From contig NVSZ01000042.1 in NCBI GenBank assembly GCA_002732845.1, forward strand, positions 13,058-23,429: DNA of 10,372 nt, in the 5' to 3' direction. The DNA is from Rhodospirillaceae bacterium (GTDB taxonomy: Bacteria; Pseudomonadota; Alphaproteobacteria; Rhodospirillales; Magnetovibrionaceae). Made by a program: the position numbers and the translations under genes. Positions 1 to 7,902 of the stretch are shown in pieces (the stretch's first letter is position 1; each line of letters opens with the position of its first letter). The notes under the pieces were generated by a model. The model had not been told where the DNA came from. It ran no database searches and worked only from the letters and a program-made list of their open reading frames with translations.

Positions 1-1520
1 AAATGGCTTAGGGCTGCATGTTCGACAAAAATTTCGGCGGGATTTTTGAAAGTGAAGGCTTCACCGAAGCCCATTCGTTTTGCGACGTCGCAAATGATTG
101 ACCAATCTTCACGGACGTCTCCCGGCGCTGACTTAAAGGGCCTCTGGCGCGAAATGCACCGTTCTGAATTTGTAACGGTGCCGTCCCGTTCCCCCCATGT
201 GGTGCTGGGCAACAGAACGTCTGCGTACTTTGTTGTATCGGTATGGCCAACACAGTCCGACACCACAACAAAAGGACAGGCCTGCAAGGCTTTTCGGACG
301 GCCCCAGCATCCGGCATGCTGACCGCCGGGTTTGTCGCCATAATCCAAATCGCTTTGATTTTACCCTCGCCAATCGCCTTAAACATATCGACGGCTTTAA
401 GGCCCGGTGTTTTTGAAATGTTTGGGGCTCTCCAAAACCGGGCAACCCGATCGACAGAAACTGGATTGAAATCCATATGAGCGGCTAAGGTATTTGCCAA
501 ACCGCCGACTTCGCGTCCGCCCATGGCGTTGGGTTGACCCGTCACGGAAAACGGCCCCGATCCGGGCTTTCCAATGCGTCCCGTCAGAAGGTGCGTGTTT
601 AAGATGGCATTAACTTTATCTGTGCCTTGGTTCGATTGATTGACGCCCTGACTGAAAACAGTCACGGTTTTATCGAATTGTTTGAACCAGTCATAAAAGA
701 TCACAAGGTCTTTAACGGAAAGCCCACAAGCTTTTGCAACGACATGTAAATCAGAAGCATCCGAAAGAGCTGCTTTTAATGCGGTCTCTTGGTCGCTGGT
801 ATGGGCATCCACAAAATCATGATTGATGGTGCCAGATGAATGTAGATAGGCAAATAGACCATTGAACAATTTCACATCGCTGCCGGGCTTGAGGGCAAGG
901 TGAAGGTCAGCACCATCACACGTTGCGGTTTTGCGTGGATCTATCACGACGATTTTAAGGCCACGTTCTTTTTTAGCTTGAACAAGACGCTGATACAAAA
1001 CGGGATGGCACCATGCTAAATTTGATCCAACGAGAACCACCAAGTCAGCCAGTTCTAGGTCTTCATAATTGCCGGGTACCGTGTCCGAACCAAAGGCACG
1101 CTTATGACCCGCGACCGTAGATGCCATACACAAACGTGAATTGGTGTCGATGTTGCTGGACCCCATAAAGCCTTTCATCAACTTGTTCGCAACGTAATAG
1201 GCTTCGGTCATCAACTGACCAGAGACGTAAAAGGCGACCGCATCGGGGCCATGTTTTTCAATTGTTGATTTGAATGTATCAGCGACCAAATTTAACGCCG
1301 TATCCCATTCAGCTACTTCGCCATCAATGACGGGGTGCATGAGCCGCCCATCATCAGACAATGTTTGACCCAAAGCCGATCCCTTTGAACACAGGCGTCC
1401 AAAATTGGCGGGATGATTGGGGTCCCCTTTGATGGTGTAGGTGCCATCATCGTCTGGTGTCGCTATGATGCCACAGCCGACACCGCAATAAGGACAAGTT
1501 GTGTGAACGGATTTAGCCAT
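1..1520 (-). CDS. nasA: Assimilatory nitrate reductase, catalytic subunit (N-terminal 506 residues, cut by window edge)
   Basis: Cytoplasmic molybdoenzyme that reduces nitrate to nitrite. Reading the minus strand from ATG at 1520 gives an uninterrupted frame to the window edge, about 506 of the roughly 700-900 residues usual for the family. The N-terminus carries a 4Fe-4S motif, CPYCGVGC (Cys9, Cys12, Cys16), with the fourth ligand in GRLCSKG (Cys44). A later NSRLCMAS segment (Cys131) matches the cysteine that coordinates molybdenum in NapA/NasA enzymes. There is no Tat signal, which separates it from periplasmic NapA. GAGGG lies 8 bases before the ATG. The gene follows nrtCD by 30 bp, so it is probably the fourth gene of the nitrate uptake operon. 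The electron donor subunit and nitrite reductase are not in the window. Confidence 0.93.
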   Translation of the reverse strand, partial: MAKSVHTTCPYCGVGCGIIATPDDDGTYTIKGDPNHPANFGRLCSKGSALGQTLSDDGRLMHPVIDGEVAEWDTALNLVADTFKSTIEKHGPDAVAFYVSGQLMTEAYYVANKLMKGFMGSSNIDTNSRLCMASTVAGHKRAFGSDTVPGNYEDLELADLVVLVGSNLAWCHPVLYQRLVQAKKERGLKIVVIDPRKTATCDGADLHLALKPGSDVKLFNGLFAYLHSSGTINHDFVDAHTSDQETALKAALSDASDLHVVAKACGLSVKDLVIFYDWFKQFDKTVTVFSQGVNQSNQGTDKVNAILNTHLLTGRIGKPGSGPFSVTGQPNAMGGREVGGLANTLAAHMDFNPVSVDRVARFWRAPNISKTPGLKAVDMFKAIGEGKIKAIWIMATNPAVSMPDAGAVRKALQACPFVVVSDCVGHTDTTKYADVLLPSTTWGERDGTVTNSERCISRQRPFKSAPGDVREDWSIICDVAKRMGFGEAFTFKNPAEIFVEHAALSH

Positions 1521-1550
1521 TGCTTGAGCCCTCGACGATCAAGTGCAGTT

Positions 1551-3242
1551 TCATGCCACAGCCTTTTCGCTTTTACCCTTGTGTCCGTGTTCGTACTCTT
1601 CCAAAAAACCAAGGAGTTGTTCCCTGAGTTCGTAATACCGGGGATGTTCCAAAAGAGCTTTGCGAGAACGCGGACGCGGAAGATCTACATCCATGATTTT
1701 GCCGATGCGGGCATGTGGCCCATTTGTCATCATCACCACGCGGTCTGCCAACAAAATGGCTTCATCAACGTCATGCGTCACGCATACGGTGGTCACTTGA
1801 GTGCGGTCCCAAACTTCCATAAGGACTTCTTGAAGTTCCCAACGGGTCAAGCTGTCGAGCATGCCGAAGGGTTCGTCTAAAAGAAGAAGTTTTGGAGACA
1901 ATGCAAAAGCGCGGGCAATACCAACCCGTTGTTTCATGCCGTTGGACATGTCAATCGTGGGCTTATTCATGGCATCCCTAAGGCCAACACGGGCGAGGTA
2001 GTATTCAACGATATCTTGACGTTCAGCTTTGGTCGCGTGGGGATAGACACGATCAACACCAAGCATCACGTTTTCTTTCGCCGTCAGCCATGTATACAAA
2101 TTGGGGGCCTGAAACACGACCGCGCGCTCTGGGTTTGCACCCGTGACCTCATGACCATCTAAAACGATGCCGCCATCACTGATCGAATTCAAACCCGCAG
2201 CCATGGAAAGGACCGTGGACTTGCCACATCCCGAATGACCGATCAGGGAAATGAATTCACCTTTTTTCAAAATCGTCTCGAACCCATCAACAACCGTCAG
2301 AGGCCCCTTGGGCGTGGGATACACTTTTTTCAGGTTAAAGAATTCAAGATAGCGATCATTCGTGTGGCTACGTGAAGCCTCGACAAGGGCTTTGGGTGTT
2401 TTTTGATCAGGGAAGACGGGTGTAACGTTGGGCAAGGTACCTTCTGCGCCAGATTGAGGCTGAGCGGCCTTGCCCACATCCATTAAATATTTTGTAACGT
2501 CGGCCCGTAACTTTTTAAAGTTCGCATTAGCGTTCATGGCGGTGCGATCGCGCGGACGCGGCATGTCGACTTTAAAGTCTGGGCCAAGGGTTGCATTGGG
2601 TCCCGGATTCAAAGGAATAATGCGGTCGGCCAACAAGATCGCTTCGTCCACATCGTTGGTGATCAGGATTACGGTCTTTTTGTCCTGAGACCAAATGTGT
2701 TCGATCTCGTCTTGCAGTTTTGCACGGGTCAGCGCATCCAATGCCGATAGGGGCTCGTCTAACAACAATATATCTGGATTCATTGCCAAAGCTCGGGCCA
2801 CAGATACCCGTTGACGCATGCCACCGGACAGTTCGGTGGGGTGACGGTCCGCTGCGTGACCTAAGCCGACCATATCGATGTAATATTGCGTTTTTTTCAA
2901 ACATTCCGCTTTTGAAAAATCAGGATGAACGCTTTCAACAGCCAATTTTATATTGCCCAAAACGGTCAACCACGGCATCAGAGAATAGCTTTGAAATACC
3001 AAACCGCGTTCCGGTCCCGGTCCTGTCACAGGCTTGCCTTTTAAAAGCACTTCACCATTGTCTGGCATGTCGAGGCCAGCGATCAAATTAATCAATGTGG
3101 TTTTACCTGAACCTGAAAAACCAACAATGGCTACAAATTCACCGTCTTCAATGGCAAGGTCGATACCGCCAAGGACTTCTGTTTTGGCGGCACCTGTACC
3201 ATACGATTTTGTGACGGCCTTGAGTTCTAAGATGGGGGACAT
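1551..3242 (-). CDS. nrtCD: Nitrate ABC transporter, fused double ATP-binding protein (NrtC/NrtD type)
   Basis: Cytoplasmic ATPase that powers nitrate import through NrtB. The 563-residue protein holds two complete ABC domains. Domain 1 has Walker [10 protein letters not shown] (41-49), Q-loop near 84, signature LSGGM (138-142) and Walker B LLLDEP. Domain 2 has Walker [10 protein letters not shown] (335-343), signature MSNGM (432-436), Walker B LLLLDEP and switch histidine His490. Domain 1 has Asn196 in TND where the switch histidine normally lies. A linker of about 60 residues joins the domains. Unlike cyanobacterial NrtC, there is no NrtA-like domain. I chose ATG 3242 because GAGG lies about 8 bases upstream; the frame is open to a TTG at 3260 and another ATG at 3248 is too close to that site. 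It follows nrtB by 20 bp. Exact substrate (nitrate, nitrite or cyanate) is inferred from nasA. Confidence 0.92.
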   Translation of the reverse strand: MSPILELKAVTKSYGTGAAKTEVLGGIDLAIEDGEFVAIVGFSGSGKTTLINLIAGLDMPDNGEVLLKGKPVTGPGPERGLVFQSYSLMPWLTVLGNIKLAVESVHPDFSKAECLKKTQYYIDMVGLGHAADRHPTELSGGMRQRVSVARALAMNPDILLLDEPLSALDALTRAKLQDEIEHIWSQDKKTVILITNDVDEAILLADRIIPLNPGPNATLGPDFKVDMPRPRDRTAMNANANFKKLRADVTKYLMDVGKAAQPQSGAEGTLPNVTPVFPDQKTPKALVEASRSHTNDRYLEFFNLKKVYPTPKGPLTVVDGFETILKKGEFISLIGHSGCGKSTVLSMAAGLNSISDGGIVLDGHEVTGANPERAVVFQAPNLYTWLTAKENVMLGVDRVYPHATKAERQDIVEYYLARVGLRDAMNKPTIDMSNGMKQRVGIARAFALSPKLLLLDEPFGMLDSLTRWELQEVLMEVWDRTQVTTVCVTHDVDEAILLADRVVMMTNGPHARIGKIMDVDLPRPRSRKALLEHPRYYELREQLLGFLEEYEHGHKGKSEKAVA

Positions 3243-3262
3243 AATCATTTCCTCTTTCAAAC

Positions 3263-4348
3263 TCAGCGCACGTCGCCGTACGTGAATAGGGTTTGCAGGG
3301 CCGACATCACACGATCAAGGGCAAATCCAATGATGCCGATGGTGAACACCGCGACCATAATCTTAGCTAGCGATTGTGATGAACCATTTTGAAATTCATC
3401 CCAAACGAATTTTCCAAGGCCGGGATTTTGCGCCAGCATTTCAGCGGCGATCAAAACCATCCAGCCCACGCCCAACGACAAACGCATGCCCGTAAAGATG
3501 TAAGGCAGTGAGCTGGGTAAGATCAGCTTGGTCAATGTGGTATCCCATTTTAGGCGCAAGACACGACCAACGTTCATCAGGTCTTTATCAATCGACGCCA
3601 CACCCACGGCGGTGTTGATCAGGGTCGGCCAAAGCGAACACAACGTCACGGTGATGGCGGATGTCACAAATGCTTTTTCAAACATGGGGTCATCCGAAAC
3701 ATAAAGAGCACTCACCACCATGGTCACAAGCGGCAACCATGCGAGTGGAGAGACGGGTTTGAAAATTTGAATAAGCGGATTAAGGGCGGCGTTCACCGAT
3801 GGTGATAATCCACAAAAAACGCCTAAGGGAACGGCTATTAAGGTTCCCACCAAAAAGCCCATGAAGACTGTTTTAAGGCTGGTGACAATTTGATCAAAAT
3901 AGGTGGGCTTGCCCGTATATTGACGCACTTTGATTTTGGCATCTGGGTTTTTTGCTAATTTTGCAGCGTTGCGTACGTCTTGGCGTTCATAAAACGCAAC
4001 CTCTTTGTTACGTTCACGAACATGGTCGTCATACAGGTTGAGCGTTTGTTCCCACACTTGCGAAGGACCCGGAATATTACCAAGAGACGTTTTGACCATC
4101 GGTGCCGTACTCGCCCAAAGGAACAAGAACAAACCAATGGCAAGAAGCGGCATACCCAACAGGCGAAAAAGTTCTTTGCTTTGGGTTTGAGGGTCTTCGC
4201 CAACGATCATTTTCAAAATCGGCGTAACCCAGGCCAATCCAGCAACGTCTAGATATTTCGATATCTTATTGATGCGCGTGTGCATGCGTTCAATGCGCTT
4301 GTCTTTAAGAGCTTCGGCTGTATCTTCGATTGTGGTCTCGGTAGTCAT
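3263..4348 (-). CDS. nrtB: Nitrate ABC transporter permease
   Basis: Inner-membrane channel of the nitrate importer. The 361-residue protein begins with about 60 polar, probably cytoplasmic residues, then a hydrophobic helix (about 62-80). A polar stretch follows (about 90-150) containing the charged segment [16 protein letters not shown]. The typical BPD-transport core of several membrane helices runs from about 155 to the end. The cytoplasmic ATPase-coupling loop (EAA-like) is visible around 247-282, with Gly261 and an ILPSSLP segment. It is longer than the roughly 275-residue cyanobacterial NrtB because of the N-terminal part. ATG 4348 is preceded by AAAGGA at about 8 bases. It lies 66 bp after nrtA and 20 bp before nrtCD, whose signature ABC domains would dock on the EAA loop. 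Confidence 0.92.
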   Translation of the reverse strand: MTTETTIEDTAEALKDKRIERMHTRINKISKYLDVAGLAWVTPILKMIVGEDPQTQSKELFRLLGMPLLAIGLFLFLWASTAPMVKTSLGNIPGPSQVWEQTLNLYDDHVRERNKEVAFYERQDVRNAAKLAKNPDAKIKVRQYTGKPTYFDQIVTSLKTVFMGFLVGTLIAVPLGVFCGLSPSVNAALNPLIQIFKPVSPLAWLPLVTMVVSALYVSDDPMFEKAFVTSAITVTLCSLWPTLINTAVGVASIDKDLMNVGRVLRLKWDTTLTKLILPSSLPYIFTGMRLSLGVGWMVLIAAEMLAQNPGLGKFVWDEFQNGSSQSLAKIMVAVFTIGIIGFALDRVMSALQTLFTYGDVR

Positions 4349-4380
4349 TTAAACATTCCTTTACGTGCGTTTATGAGGAA

Positions 4381-4402
4381 GAGAGGAGCGTCAACCCCTC
4401 TC
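4381..4402 (-). other. Small inverted repeat between nrtA and nrtB
   Basis: GAGAGG (4381-4386) and CCTCTC (4397-4402) form a 6-bp stem with a 10-base loop, just after the nrtA stop. There is no T-run, so it is not a classical terminator. Such hairpins often stabilise the upstream binding-protein mRNA in ABC operons; that role is inferred here, and the repeat is short enough to be chance. Confidence 0.25.
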
Positions 4403-4414
4403 CGCCGATGGCCT

Positions 4415-5836
4415 CTATTTCGCCAGAATTTCGTTACCCTCTACAATTTGGGTGCCCTTTAGGCCGATGGGGAAACTTTCCAGATAGGCGTTAGGCTTGG
4501 TACCGTCATAGGTCACGCCATCAATAAAATCTGATACCGGAGCCCGATAACCGTTGCTCGTCCAAGGGAAGTCTTCTTTCTTGGATTTGCCTTCGTCCAC
4601 CAACATTTGAGCAGCTTGTAAATAGACGTCAGGACGATAAACTTTGGCTGCAATTTCTTTGTACCAAGCATCCGATTTAGGCTCAGCGATTTGGCCCCAA
4701 CGGCGCATTTGGGATAAATACCAAACCGCATCAGATTGATAGGGGTAGGTCGCAAAGTGACGGAAGAACACGTTAAAATCAGGAACTTCACGCTTGTCCC
4801 CTTTTTCGTATTCAAACGTTCCCGTCATCGAGTTTGCGATCACATCAGCATCAGCACCCACGTATTCAGAACGAGACAAAATTTCAACAGCTTCGGTACG
4901 GTTGGCGTTGTTATTTTCGTCCAACCACTGGGCGGCCCGGATCAAAGCTTTGATAACAGCCAAGTGCGTGTTGGGGTTTTTCTTGGCCCAGTCACTGTTC
5001 ACGCCAAATACTTTTTCAGGATTGTTTTTCCAAATTTCGTAATCTGTAATGACCGGAACGCCGATGCCTTTGAACACCGCTTGTTGGTTCCAAGGTTCAC
5101 CCACGCAATATCCAGAAATGGTTCCGGCTTCCATGGTCGCGGGCATCTGTGGCGGAGGCGTTACCGATAAAAACGCATCGGCTTGAATTTGCCCAGATAT
5201 ATCCGTTTTGGAATAAAATCCAGGGTTAATACCACCAGCGGCTAACCAATACCGAAGTTCATAGTTGTGTGTAGAAACGGGGAACACCATGCCCATATTG
5301 AACGACTTACCTTCATCACGATATTTTTCAATGACCGGCTTTAAGGCATCCGCCTTGATGGGATGAACAGGCTTTCCGTCTGCTTGCATAGGCAAATGGG
5401 GTTTCATTTGGTTCCAGACATCATTGGAAACCGTAATGGCGTTGCCGTTCAAATCCATGGAAAATGCAGTAACAATATGAGCCTTGGTACCATACCCGAT
5501 GGTCGCGCCCAAAGGCTGTCCGGCCAGCATATGTGCGCCGTCCAACTCACCAGAGATCACACGATCCAACAAAACTTTCCAGTTGGCTTGCGGTTCAATG
5601 GTGACGTAAAGGCCTTCATCTTCAAAATAACCTTTTTCGTAAGCCACGGCCAAAGGCGCCATGTCGGTCAATTTAATAAAACCAAACTTCAGCTCATCTT
5701 TTTCAAGCTCAAGAATTTCTGCTTTTGCTGTGGGGACGTTCAGGAGGCAAAGGCCCAAGGCTGCAACGCCTAAGCCAAGCATGGAACGTCGGGTCATGGA
5801 TTTCAAAATTAAACTCGGATAACGAAGTCTGCTCAT
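4415..5836 (-). CDS. nrtA: Nitrate-binding periplasmic protein of ABC transporter
   Basis: Captures nitrate outside the inner membrane and delivers it to NrtB. The 473-residue protein has a twin-arginine signal: MTRRSMLG around Arg16-Arg17, a hydrophobic core, and a likely cleavage after TAKA (residue 39). The mature part begins with a segment typical of the NrtA/SsuA-like binding fold ([20 protein letters not shown]), and continues through [13 protein letters not shown] and [12 protein letters not shown], features shared with NrtA and CmpA. Length fits NrtA (about 440-470) rather than shorter taurine or sulfonate binders. ATG 5836 has GGAG about 9 bases upstream. It is the first gene of the operon and lies downstream of a candidate sigma-54 promoter, consistent with nitrogen-limitation control. 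Bicarbonate or nitrite binding is the main alternative, made less likely by the linked nasA. Confidence 0.93.
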   Translation of the reverse strand: MSRLRYPSLILKSMTRRSMLGLGVAALGLCLLNVPTAKAEILELEKDELKFGFIKLTDMAPLAVAYEKGYFEDEGLYVTIEPQANWKVLLDRVISGELDGAHMLAGQPLGATIGYGTKAHIVTAFSMDLNGNAITVSNDVWNQMKPHLPMQADGKPVHPIKADALKPVIEKYRDEGKSFNMGMVFPVSTHNYELRYWLAAGGINPGFYSKTDISGQIQADAFLSVTPPPQMPATMEAGTISGYCVGEPWNQQAVFKGIGVPVITDYEIWKNNPEKVFGVNSDWAKKNPNTHLAVIKALIRAAQWLDENNNANRTEAVEILSRSEYVGADADVIANSMTGTFEYEKGDKREVPDFNVFFRHFATYPYQSDAVWYLSQMRRWGQIAEPKSDAWYKEIAAKVYRPDVYLQAAQMLVDEGKSKKEDFPWTSNGYRAPVSDFIDGVTYDGTKPNAYLESFPIGLKGTQIVEGNEILAK

Positions 5837-5903
5837 TACGATGTCTCCTCAAAAGGTCAAGCCGAATAGAAAAGTCAGGCCTACTTGCCGACAAGGACTT
5901 ATT

Positions 5904-5920
5904 TACAAGATGCGTGCCAA
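5904..5920 (-). promoter_or_regulatory. Candidate sigma-54 (RpoN) promoter of the nrt-nas operon
   Basis: On the minus strand TTGGCACGCATCTTGTA matches the sigma-54 consensus TGGCACG-N4-TTGC(A/T), with correct spacing and one change (T for C in the -12 element). Transcription would start near 5893, giving a leader of about 57 bases before nrtA. Sigma-54 promoters need an enhancer-binding activator; NtrC is the usual one for nitrogen genes, but I see no clear NtrC consensus. Confidence 0.65.
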
Positions 5921-6003
5921 GTCTTGCGGTTATGGCTAATACATTGAAACAGCACACTATTATTGCAAGAAGCGCCTGTGCGTAAAGTAAAGCACTGGCA
6001 TAT

Positions 6004-6051
6004 CTGCCTAATAATTAGCCACTATATTACCAGAGGTTAATTATTAGGCAG
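6004..6051. repeat. Perfect 14-bp inverted repeat between nrtA and the cyclase gene
   Basis: CTGCCTAATAATTA (6004-6017) and its exact reverse complement TAATTATTAGGCAG (6038-6051) flank a 20-base spacer. The left arm also contains a self-palindrome, CTAATAATTAG. A second pair, GCACTG (5992-5997) and CAGTGC (6049-6054), partly overlaps. Centred near 6028 it lies about 135 bp upstream of the predicted sigma-54 start, a usual enhancer distance. It could equally serve the plus-strand genes, or be the end of a small mobile element. No T-run follows. Confidence 0.6.
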
Positions 6052-6200
6052 TGCCGAATTAAAGATTACGCTTATCGTTGCAATATGTTGGAAATATTCT
6101 TGTTTGGAATTGGGTAAAGCTTTTCATGCAAGTGCCTGCTTTAATAAAAGGCTGAGAAACCGCTAAAGGTTCACCTTATTGATATGAATAACCTAATAAA

Positions 6201-6217
6201 AGGGAGCTTAGACATGA
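6201..6217 (+). promoter_or_regulatory. Strong ribosome-binding site and ATG upstream of the annotated cyclase frame
   Basis: AGGGAG (6201-6206) lies 7 bases before ATG 6214, the best ribosome-binding site on the plus strand in this region. By contrast, neither the TTG at 6310 nor the ATG at 6325 of the intact cyclase frame has a good site. This suggests the cyclase originally began at 6214. Confidence 0.5.
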
Positions 6218-6309
6218 TCGCAGATCAAGCCTTGTATCAGACCAAAGACGCTGGTTGAAACTGCATATAATGGATCGAAACGAACCCGACTTGATGCCGT
6301 AAATATCCC
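6214..6309 (+). pseudogene. Probable displaced N-terminus of the cyclase, out of frame at two points
   Basis: From ATG 6214 frame 1 reads MIADQALYQTKDAG and stops at 6256-6258. From 6251 the next frame reads LVETAYNGSKRTRLDAV and on to NIP before a TGA at 6309-6311. The original frame then resumes at 6310 with LRQFDMLSIFADLDGF, the start of the catalytic domain. Joining the pieces gives a plausible N-terminus of about 34 residues and needs one net +1 and one net -1 shift; the second is explained by loss of one T in a T-run at 6310. Mutation, sequencing error or coincidence are all possible. Confidence 0.4.
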
Positions 6310-6987
6310 TTGAGACAGTTCGATATGCTTTCAATCTTTGCTGATCTTGATGGATTTACGCATTACGTTGATCAGCGTATGGGTAACCTTGAGCAGTTGA
6401 GGGTTGCAGCTCGGACATTATTTGTTCTTCGAGCTGAACTTACAGATGTTCTTCAAAAAGATTTTAATGGTCGAAAAGTTCGTCTAATTGGGGATTGTGT
6501 TCAAGGTATTATATCTGAAGGCACAGCTCAGAATGTGGATGCGGAAGAAACTGTTACAACAGGGGTGCTGTGTGCTGCTGCAATGCATTCATCGTTTGAA
6601 ACTGTTCAGAAAATGGAGCCTGAGGCCAATAATCTTGGTTTGGCAATTGGCTTGGAATATGGAGCGACGCCAGTAACACGATTGGGCATTCGTGGAGATA
6701 TGAGTGTCCGTGTTGCAACCAGTCAAGCGGTTACGAACGCAGAGAAGCTTCAGGAGAGTCTTGATCAAGGTGATTTAACTGCGATTGGTGAAGAGGCATA
6801 TCGCCTCGCCCCCGAACATATTCAAGATATTTTTGATGATGCCAGACGGAAGCAATATCTCAACTATCCGCAATTATCTATGGTCATTCAAGAAGTAGGG
6901 CATCCAGCGCTTCATTTAGCAGCAGTTGCAGCACCTGCGCTTGCATTGAGTACAGGAGAGGACCCACGCTCATATGCCGGTTCCTGA
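6310..6987 (+). CDS. Divergent class III nucleotide cyclase (adenylate/guanylate or Pycsar-type pyrimidine cyclase)
   Basis: Likely makes a cyclic nucleotide in the cytoplasm. The 225 residues carry class III landmarks: FADLDGFT (10-17) with the first metal Asp12; RLIGDC (58-63) with the second metal Asp62; and LAIGLEYG...GIRGDMSVRVAT (111-137), equivalent to the family's IGIHTG...IGDAVNLAARL stretch. The substrate-selecting lysine before IGD is replaced by Arg58. Where adenylyl cyclases have transition-state Asn and Arg, this protein shows Arg134 and Ser138 by my hand alignment. Such changes resemble the pyrimidine cyclases of Pycsar defence, but that is inference. The tail after about 195 is Ala/Leu-rich and ends AGS. 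The frame opens at TTG 6310 (ATG 6325 is an alternative); the true start may be at 6214. The downstream gene overlaps by 14 bases. Composition is more AT-rich than the nitrate operon. Confidence 0.75.
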   Translation: MRQFDMLSIFADLDGFTHYVDQRMGNLEQLRVAARTLFVLRAELTDVLQKDFNGRKVRLIGDCVQGIISEGTAQNVDAEETVTTGVLCAAAMHSSFETVQKMEPEANNLGLAIGLEYGATPVTRLGIRGDMSVRVATSQAVTNAEKLQESLDQGDLTAIGEEAYRLAPEHIQDIFDDARRKQYLNYPQLSMVIQEVGHPALHLAAVAAPALALSTGEDPRSYAGS

Positions 6988-7771
6988 GCTTTCTGATTTG
7001 AACACGGCCCCATTGTTTGCACTTTCAAATAGTTTGCAAGAATTGCAGGTTAATGCGCCGGATGGTGTGTCTAATATTTCAGTGCCTAGCAAGGTGTTGT
7101 TTGTTTTTGAATTTAAGGTCCGACTGCCTGCTAATGCGACGGTGGCTTATAAGCTTCAGGTGGAAGATCATTCTTCAAAAATCGTTGTTAAAGAAATTGG
7201 GGGACGATTACCGCAATCGGGTTGCCCAACGCGTCATATAAATGAAGATCTATCGCTATGTATTGGATATGAACAGAATGCTCTTAAAGGCATTTCGAAT
7301 GTTACGGTAGCAAAAGATTGGTGGGTAGCACTAGAGCTTCACCTGCGTTGCCAAGAGATAGCATCAGTTTGTAAAACATGGCCGAAAAAATATGAAGTTT
7401 CACATGGTGATGCTAGCACAATCCAAATGAAAGCTGAAACACTTGCAGGTAAATTAGGGCTCCTTGATGATTACCGAAATGGACTTTCCACTGGTGCAGG
7501 TAGGTTTGGGGAAGAGCTTGTCAAAATACGAAGAGGCGAAGATAGGCCGCCGATTCTTCTTAACTTGCGTGGACGTTGTCCATGTGGATATACAGATAAA
7601 TGCGGTAGGGGGCACATTCGTAAAAAATGTCCTAGGCAAAAAGATGTGGCAATGTTGGTTAAGTTAGAGTGGGACCGCAGGAAAGCGGAAAAGGAATTTT
7701 GGAAACCTTGGAACAAAAGGAATGCGGTCTGTTGTGGGACAATGAAAGACTGTCCGTTAAGATTGAAATAG
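6974..7771 (+). CDS. Ubiquitin-conjugating E2-like protein with cysteine-rich C-terminus
   Basis: The 265-residue protein resembles prokaryotic E2 (UBC-fold) proteins of antiphage operons. Beta-strand-like segments (40-76) lead to GCPTRHINEDLSLCIGY (83-99), which fits the bacterial E2 active-site pattern R-H-(V/I)-N-x-D-x-S-L-C-L, making Cys96 the candidate catalytic cysteine. DWWVALELHLRCQ (115-127), a WP at 136-137 and SHGDAS (143-148) follow. The C-terminus is cysteine-rich: RCPCGYTDKC (201-210), His214, Cys219, and AVCCGTMKDC (251-260), probably binding zinc. ATG 6974 lies inside the cyclase gene (14-base overlap) with GGAGAGG upstream, so translation is probably coupled. No E1 or JAB gene is adjacent. 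In short type II CBASS an E2 alone regulates a nucleotide-synthesising enzyme; a similar role for this cyclase is inferred. The E2 assignment rests on motif recognition. Confidence 0.65.
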   Translation: MPVPELSDLNTAPLFALSNSLQELQVNAPDGVSNISVPSKVLFVFEFKVRLPANATVAYKLQVEDHSSKIVVKEIGGRLPQSGCPTRHINEDLSLCIGYEQNALKGISNVTVAKDWWVALELHLRCQEIASVCKTWPKKYEVSHGDASTIQMKAETLAGKLGLLDDYRNGLSTGAGRFGEELVKIRRGEDRPPILLNLRGRCPCGYTDKCGRGHIRKKCPRQKDVAMLVKLEWDRRKAEKEFWKPWNKRNAVCCGTMKDCPLRLK

Positions 7772-7780
7772 TTAAAATTA

Positions 7781-7816
7781 GATTGTTGTGCTTGCATTTA
7801 CGGCCCGCGAACAATC
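7781..7816 (+). repeat. 7-bp inverted repeat after the E2-like gene; 7772-7902 otherwise without recognisable content
   Basis: GATTGTT (7781-7787) and AACAATC (7810-7816) could pair around a 22-base GC-containing loop. No T-run follows, so a terminator is not supported. In the rest of 7772-7902 I see only an AAGGAGG sequence (7853-7859) with no convincing start codon after it. Confidence 0.25.
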
Positions 7817-7902
7817 ATCCAAATTCCCGGTCTATCTTTACAAGTGACAAATAAGGAGGTCTCATATTCAGAGGTGTTGCTTATCAGGCTGTTGTCTTTT
7901 GA

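Noticed and set aside
8..480. Open frames on both strands at the left end (145 and 144 codons)
   Set aside because: Both overlap the nasA coding frame, which continues unbroken across the region with clear molybdoenzyme motifs.
1..1520. Periplasmic nitrate reductase NapA
   Set aside because: There is no twin-arginine signal before the 4Fe-4S motif, and it sits in an nrt uptake operon.
1413..1880. Plus-strand frame of 155 codons across the nrtCD-nasA junction
   Set aside because: It is antisense to two well-supported genes and has no protein-like pattern.
7454..7797. Minus-strand frames opposite the E2-like gene
   Set aside because: No recognisable motif; the plus frame has the coherent E2-like pattern and a coupled start.
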